Origin: Gammaproteobacteria bacterium
GTDB taxonomy: Bacteria; Pseudomonadota; Gammaproteobacteria; GRL18
Length of the DNA stretch: 10,118 bases
Reading direction: 5' to 3'
Assembly: GCA_030632625.1 (NCBI GenBank)
Contig: DAOVUK010000072.1
Location: forward strand, 1-10,118
In this document: positions 6,917 through 10,118 of the stretch, piece after piece
How the letters are laid out: every line of letters starts with the position of its first letter
Position numbering within the stretch: position 1 is the stretch's first letter
Notes under the pieces: generated by a model
Databases searched by the model: none
The model's input: only the letters and a program-made list of their open reading frames with translations
Told to the model about the DNA's origin: nothing
Made by a program: the position numbers and the translations under genes

Positions 6917-7513
6917 TTATGTATTACACCCCAGAACTCGCTCAAATTCGGCAAATGTCTGGGCTACTTCTGTGGTATCAATTTGTATGCCTAACAGCTT
7001 ACTTAGCAGACTGGTGGAAAAAATACCACGGATCCGATAAGCATCAGCAGGATGATCCAGAACCAGTGCATGCTGGCGATTTAGTTTTCTCATGGTCATG
7101 GCAACATCACCAACCCGGGCTGTTTCAACGACAGACCACTCCATAACATCAATTGTTTCAATACCGGTCATAATATCCGCAACACAAATTTCACTCCTGG
7201 ATACCCCGTTAGACTGTTGAAACTGTATGGGTCGTTCACCCTGTAAGTCACTATAGGTGAGTAAACCAATGAGCTGATTCTGGGAATCAGTGACAAATAA
7301 TAATTTAACTTTCATTTTTAACATCTGGTTGGTTGCTTCATCCAGAGTACAGGCAGGTAAGATGGTGACTGCAGCGACTGTTGTTAAGTCAGTCATCACT
7401 TTAATGGCAGGAGCTTCCAGACTAACACTCCCCTGAGGGGAAGAATCAGGCTCACATAAAGTAGCCGCAACTTGAAGTGGTTTTATTATGAGCTCTTGAT
7501 AATTACAAGGCAT
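6917..7513 (-). CDS. CBS-domain pair protein
   Basis: A 198-residue stand-alone protein with two CBS motifs, which usually bind adenosyl ligands (AMP, ATP, SAM) and sense energy or ionic state. CBS1 covers about residues 36-95: VTILPACTLDEATNQMLKMK, then KLLFVTDSQNQLIGLLTYSDL, the classic VVD-x-x-G-x-L-x-G-x-x-T-x-x-D pattern. CBS2 covers about 110-172: VADIMTGIETIDVMEWSVVE, then HALVLDHPADAYRIRGIFSTS. A leader of about 35 residues precedes CBS1 and a short acidic tail follows CBS2. No enzyme or transporter domain is attached, so the partner and ligand are unknown. The ATG at 7513 has a purine-rich ribosome site (AAGGGAGAT) just upstream, which supports this start. A fair promoter (TTGCAA, 17 bases, TATGAT) lies about 60 bases upstream. 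The gene appears to be its own unit, separated from the HU gene by a terminator. Confidence 0.88.
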   Translation of the reverse strand: MPCNYQELIIKPLQVAATLCEPDSSPQGSVSLEAPAIKVMTDLTTVAAVTILPACTLDEATNQMLKMKVKLLFVTDSQNQLIGLLTYSDLQGERPIQFQQSNGVSRSEICVADIMTGIETIDVMEWSVVETARVGDVAMTMRKLNRQHALVLDHPADAYRIRGIFSTSLLSKLLGIQIDTTEVAQTFAEFERVLGCNT

Positions 7514-7572
7514 TCTACATCTCCCTTATGGTCACTTTACATGATTTGATTTTTAACACAGTTATAGAGAAA

Positions 7573-7601
7573 ATCATATGATAAAAATTTTACCCTTGCA
7601 A
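7573..7601 (-). promoter_or_regulatory. Candidate sigma-70 promoter for the CBS-domain gene
   Basis: On the minus strand TTGCAA (7601-7596) and TATGAT (7578-7573) are separated by exactly 17 bases, matching the sigma-70 consensus at 4 of 6 and 5 of 6 positions. The start point would be near 7566, leaving a leader of about 50 bases before the ATG at 7513. Confidence 0.4.
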
Positions 7602-7648
7602 GATAATGTAGACAAAGAAAGTGGGAAATACAATAATAAAGGAAAAAA

Positions 7649-7738
7649 ATGACTAGATGGCTCTGGCAGGGGGCGGGAAAAATAGCTGAAACAGATAGAA
7701 AATGCCTTCAGAACATTGCTCTGAAGGCTAAGTTTTAG
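7649..7738 (+). CDS. Possible tiny ORF (29 codons) with a good ribosome site; doubtful
   Basis: ATG at 7649 is preceded by AAAGGA (7638-7643) at good spacing and opens 29 codons (MTRWLWQGAGKIAETDRK and on) to a TAG at 7736-7738. A still smaller frame of 24 codons (7578-7652) ends in an ATGA overlap with it. No family is recognisable. The coding stretch contains the hairpin at 7704-7728, which functions better as a terminator for the opposite-strand HU gene. I list it only because the ribosome site is better than that of several certain genes here; chance is the simpler explanation. Confidence 0.15.
   Translation: MTRWLWQGAGKIAETDRKCLQNIALKAKF
7704..7728 (-). terminator. Hairpin terminator of the HU-like gene
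   Basis: GCCTTCAGA (7704-7712) and TCTGAAGGC (7720-7728) form a perfect 9-base stem with a 7-base loop. Read on the minus strand, the hairpin lies about 30 bases past the HU-like stop codon and is followed by ATTTTCTAT, a usable U-rich tract. On the plus strand it is followed by TAAGTTTTAG, so weak action in that direction is possible. Confidence 0.8.
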
Positions 7739-7759
7739 GCGTGAGTTACTGACATTGAG

Positions 7760-8227
7760 CTAAAGTGCCATCTCTTTCAATTTTTTAAGTGCTCTGACCT
7801 TAACCACCGTGGTTGCTTTTTTTGCTTTAAACATCATCTCTTCACCGGTAAATGGATTAATGCCTTTTCTTGCTTTAACTGCAGGTTTTTTAACGGTAAC
7901 AATTTTTAACAGGCCGGGCAGTAAAAATTCTCCGCAAGCACGTTTTTTGATATGACGCTCAATTAATAAATCCAGTTCAGCCATAACCGTTGTCACATCT
8001 TTTTTGCTGATTTCTGTATTATCTGCAATTTCAGTCAGAATTTGAGATTTGGTCATTTTGTTTTGAATGGCAGTTGTTTTTGCTTTTTTAACAGCTAGTT
8101 TTACAGCAGCCTTTTTTTTAACAGCAGTTTTTTTTGTTGCTGATTTTTTAACAACAACTTTTTTTGCGGCAACTTTCTTTTTACTGGCAACTTTTTTTTT
8201 GCTTACAGCTTTCTTTTTTACGGCCAT
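7760..8227 (-). CDS. HU-like nucleoid protein with N-terminal histone-H1-like Lys/Ala-rich tail
   Basis: A 155-residue DNA-binding protein. The frame is open up to 8290, but I place the start at 8227 (MAVKKKAVSKKK) because GGAG lies six bases upstream and the extra 21 residues look non-coding. Residues 3-50 are Lys/Ala/Val-rich (KKVASKKK, KKAAVKLAVKK), like the tails of bacterial H1-type proteins. From residue 58 an HU/IHF fold follows: MTKSQILTEIADNTEISKKDV (helices 1-2), then FLLPGLLKIVTVKKPA in place of the usual GFGTF strand region, then ARKGINPFTGEE (119-130). The last contains the DNA-bending arm signature with Pro125, and KVRALKKLKEMAL forms the final helix. The protein probably packs DNA, the basic tail adding non-specific binding. 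Runs of 8-9 identical bases occur in the tail coding region. A hairpin terminator follows. No clear promoter was found. Confidence 0.9.
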   Translation of the reverse strand: MAVKKKAVSKKKVASKKKVAAKKVVVKKSATKKTAVKKKAAVKLAVKKAKTTAIQNKMTKSQILTEIADNTEISKKDVTTVMAELDLLIERHIKKRACGEFLLPGLLKIVTVKKPAVKARKGINPFTGEEMMFKAKKATTVVKVRALKKLKEMAL

Positions 8228-8440
8228 GATGAACTCCGGTATATTTGATTTAAATTTAAGGTCATTTAAAGACTTATAGCATAGGCTCAAATAAAACAGA
8301 CTGGATATTAGTCTATGATGTAAGCATAATCGTTGATATAAGATATGTATAGTTTTTTTGTGAGAAAAATAGCAGAATATGCAAAATAATGACGTTTATT
8401 TGATAATTTCTCTTAATAAGAGCTGAAAAAGGTAAAAAAT

Positions 8441-8848
8441 GTGATTGAAGTGATAAAAATAGAGGTAGCAACGCAAGGTTTGCATGACATAACCAAACAA
8501 GTCAATCATGTTGTTAGTTTGTCAAATGTTGATGAGGGTCTGTGTACGGTGTTTATGCAGCACACGTCGTCGAGTTTAATTATTCAGGAAAATGCCGATC
8601 CTTCTGCCAGACGTGATTTAGAAAACTGGCTGAATCGACTGGTGTCTGAAAATGATCCACTCTATACACATACTTTTGAAGGCGCTGATGATATGCCTGC
8701 CCATATTAAATCAGCCATCACGGCAACATCCATTGCAATACCTGTGATGCACAATAAAATGGCCTTAGGTACCTGGCAGGGTCTTTATCTATGGGAGCAT
8801 CGAAAACACAGTGGACAGAGAAAGCTTATTATTCATTTAAGCAGTTAG
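8441..8848 (+). CDS. yjbQ: YjbQ/UPF0047-family protein (secondary thiamine-phosphate synthase-like)
   Basis: A 135-residue protein of the YjbQ family, close to the usual length of about 135-140. Family hallmarks are all present: QHTSSSLIIQENADP (residues 40-54, His41, Glu50), HTFEGADDMPAHIKSAI (77-93) and LGTWQGLYLWEHR (109-121, with Glu119 and His120). Some members show weak thiamine-phosphate synthase activity in E. coli complementation tests, which gave the family its name, but the true cellular role is unsettled. The start is GTG at 8441, with AAAGG about eight bases upstream; an ATG two bases earlier (8439) reads straight into TGA and cannot serve. A 13-base palindromic stretch lies just ahead of the ribosome site. 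Its own promoter is not clear. It stands upstream of djlA with a 128-base gap and is probably a separate unit. Confidence 0.92.
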   Translation: MIEVIKIEVATQGLHDITKQVNHVVSLSNVDEGLCTVFMQHTSSSLIIQENADPSARRDLENWLNRLVSENDPLYTHTFEGADDMPAHIKSAITATSIAIPVMHNKMALGTWQGLYLWEHRKHSGQRKLIIHLSS

Positions 8849-8900
8849 GGCCGTGGAAAAAATATATTTTTACTAAACTGAATATCAGGCAAACATAAAA

Positions 8901-8929
8901 TTCAATAAGTTGATTCTTTTTGTTATGAT
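8901..8929 (+). promoter_or_regulatory. Weak candidate sigma-70 promoter for djlA
   Basis: TATGAT at 8924-8929 (5 of 6 to consensus) has TTCAAT at 8901-8906, exactly 17 bases upstream, but that -35 matches only 3 of 6. A transcript starting near 8936 would leave a leader of about 40 bases. It is the best pair in the 128-base gap before djlA. Confidence 0.3.
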
Positions 8930-8976
8930 TTAACTGTTTATTTAGTTTAAATCGAGAGTTTTGTGAGGAAAAAGAG

Positions 8977-9777
8977 ATGAGTTGGTGGGGTAAGCTTTTA
9001 GGTGGTGCAGTTGGTTTTTCTATGGGTGGGCCGCTGGGTTTATTAATTGGTAGTGTGATTGGTCACAAATTAGTTGATAAACCAATGCAGAAAGGTATGG
9101 GGGATAACAATGAGTTAACTCAGGCTGCCTTCTTCTCGGCGACTTTTTCTATTATGGGACATATTGCCAAAGCTGACGGTGTTGTGAGCAAAGATGAAAT
9201 TGCCATGGCGAAGCAGATTATGGATCATATGAAGCTGGATGCTGAACAAAAGAAAGCAGCAATTGATCTGTTTAATAAAGGCAAGCAGTCAGACTTTGAT
9301 CTGGAAGGTGTGTTGTTTCAATTTAAACAGGTTGCCCATCGACGTACCACATTGCTGCAGATGTTTCTGGAAATCCAGCTGCATGCTGCTTTAGCCGATG
9401 GCAAAATAGATGTCGCAGAACAGCTGATTATTAGTAAAATTGCCCAACGTTTGGGATTCAGCACGCGCCATGTTGAACAATTAATTGCACTGGTTAGTTC
9501 TAACCTTGGTCTGGGTGGTAATCGTTATTATTATGGCCAGGGTGATGAGCATAAAAGCCCCTCTGCTTTACTCAAAGAAGCTTATGAGATGTTAGGTGTT
9601 CCTAAGTCCTCTACAGATGCGGAAGTTAAAAAAGCCTACCGGCGATTAATGAATCAACATCATCCGGATAAATTAGTTTCTAAGGGTTTACCGGAAGAAA
9701 TGATTCAGATGGCGACTGAAAAAACACAGCAGATTAAAGCCGCCTATGAAATGGTCAAAGACAGTCGTAAAAAATAG
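8977..9777 (+). CDS. djlA: Co-chaperone DjlA (TerB domain plus C-terminal J domain)
   Basis: A 266-residue membrane-anchored J protein that would recruit DnaK to the cytoplasmic face of the inner membrane. In E. coli DjlA influences envelope signalling through the Rcs system. A Gly-rich hydrophobic segment at about 8-30 (GGAVGFSMGGPLGLLIGSVIG) matches the DjlA anchor. A TerB-like helical domain covers about 48-175 and holds the paired acidic motifs KADGVVSKDEI and LADGKIDVAEQL. A poorly conserved linker with YYYGQG (about 178-195) leads to the J domain at 201-264, with HPD at 229-231. All parts and the total length are as in known DjlA. The ATG at 8977 is preceded by GAGGAAAAAGAG, a good ribosome site. 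The next gene starts 32 bases after the stop and is probably read from the same transcript. Confidence 0.95.
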   Translation: MSWWGKLLGGAVGFSMGGPLGLLIGSVIGHKLVDKPMQKGMGDNNELTQAAFFSATFSIMGHIAKADGVVSKDEIAMAKQIMDHMKLDAEQKKAAIDLFNKGKQSDFDLEGVLFQFKQVAHRRTTLLQMFLEIQLHAALADGKIDVAEQLIISKIAQRLGFSTRHVEQLIALVSSNLGLGGNRYYYGQGDEHKSPSALLKEAYEMLGVPKSSTDAEVKKAYRRLMNQHHPDKLVSKGLPEEMIQMATEKTQQIKAAYEMVKDSRKK

Positions 9778-9809
9778 TCTTTAAACTTAAAAAATGGACA
9801 ATTATTATA

Positions 9810-10118
9810 GTGCGTATTTTAATATCCGTATTTATACTGCTTATGGCACAAATTGCATGTGCAAATGTTGTTCCTGTTGATGGCGCAAAAAAAACAGATG
9901 ATTTTTTGATCTCTTATTTTTATGATCAAAATTCAAAATTAACGATTAATGACATAAGTAAAATAGATTTTAAGCAAACCATCCCTAATCAATTTGCTTT
10001 AGGTTACAAAAGCGGCACTGCCTGGTTTAAAATAACAGTTGAAAACAACAGCAGCAATGATGCTTTTGTGCTCTATTTCACTGAACCATTCTGGGACCAG
10101 TTTAATCTTTTTGAATAC
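9810..10118 (+). CDS. 7TMR-DISM-like sensor protein, N-terminal part (3' truncated by window)
   Basis: An open frame of 103 codons runs from GTG 9810 to the window end. The product begins MRILISVFILLMAQIACA, a clear signal peptide with likely cleavage after ACA, followed by an extracytoplasmic region. The stretch ALGYKSGTAWFKITVENNSS then FVLYFTEPFWDQFNLFEY has the G-x-x-x-G-x-x-W-x-x-x-x-x-x-N pattern of the 7TMR-DISM extracellular domain type 2, which precedes seven membrane helices and an output domain such as a diguanylate cyclase or kinase. None of those later parts is inside the window, so the output is unknown. The GTG start has no strong ribosome site; an in-frame ATG at 9843 would destroy the signal peptide. 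It lies 32 bases after djlA, suggesting translation from the djlA transcript. Confidence 0.7.
   Translation, partial: MRILISVFILLMAQIACANVVPVDGAKKTDDFLISYFYDQNSKLTINDISKIDFKQTIPNQFALGYKSGTAWFKITVENNSSNDAFVLYFTEPFWDQFNLFEY

Noticed and set aside
6871..7146. Plus-strand open frame of 91 codons opposite the end of the CBS gene
   Set aside because: It starts inside the octamer repeat arm and runs antisense to a clear CBS domain. No ribosome site and no recognisable protein features.
8228..8290. 21-residue N-terminal extension of the HU-like protein
   Set aside because: The extension lacks a ribosome site, while ATG 8227 has GGAG six bases upstream and begins the basic tail directly.
8298..8314. 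AGACT-N7-AGTCT inverted repeat between the HU and yjbQ genes
   Set aside because: The five-base arms are too short to distinguish from chance in an AT-rich intergenic region, and no other copy was noticed.
8410..8422. CTCTTA-A-TAAGAG palindrome upstream of yjbQ
   Set aside because: The one-base spacing makes a poor RNA hairpin, and one short AT-rich palindrome is expected by chance. It could be an operator, but nothing else supports that.
8850..8880. A-run and T-run (AAAAAATATATTTTT) after yjbQ as a terminator
   Set aside because: The stem would be A-T only and too weak for a convincing intrinsic terminator.

Overview
The window is chromosomal DNA from a moderately AT-rich gammaproteobacterium. 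The evidence is a DegQ-type periplasmic protease, a DjlA co-chaperone, a CbpA-type J protein and a run of MSHA-type type IV pilus genes in the order mshK-L-M-N, a combination typical of that class. I cannot name the genus from sequence alone. The genes are intact and densely packed. No insertion sequence, phage gene, CRISPR array, tRNA or rRNA is visible.

Layout. Positions 1-3886 hold the end of mshK, then mshL (outer-membrane secretin lipoprotein), mshM (AAA ATPase) and mshN (TPR membrane protein), all on the plus strand with short gaps or overlap, as in one operon. The operon stops at mshN: the usual next gene, mshE, is absent, and the convergent degQ gene begins 12 bases later. Positions 3899-6365 (minus strand) carry degQ and a cbpA-like J-domain chaperone gene. 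A heat-shock (sigma-32-like) promoter candidate lies upstream of cbpA. Divergent from it, at 6446-6802, is a small protein with two predicted membrane segments that I cannot assign to a family. A 114-base convergent gap (6803-6916) is largely filled by arms of degenerate 8-base repeats in inverted orientation. Next come a CBS-pair protein and an HU-like nucleoid protein with a histone-H1-like lysine/alanine tail (both minus strand), the latter followed by a good hairpin terminator. The last part is plus strand: a YjbQ-family protein, djlA, and the 5' end of a gene whose product resembles the extracellular sensor domain of 7TMR-DISM receptors.

How the genes fit together. The left third builds the secretin and inner-membrane assembly parts of an MSHA-type pilus. 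The middle and right contain three protein quality-control genes (degQ, cbpA, djlA). They sit among small regulatory or unassigned genes rather than in one obvious operon. I see no clearly new multi-gene system. The points most worth a second look are the inverted octamer repeats, the overlapping divergent promoters at cbpA, the unassigned membrane protein, and the H1-HU fusion protein with its long homopolymer runs.
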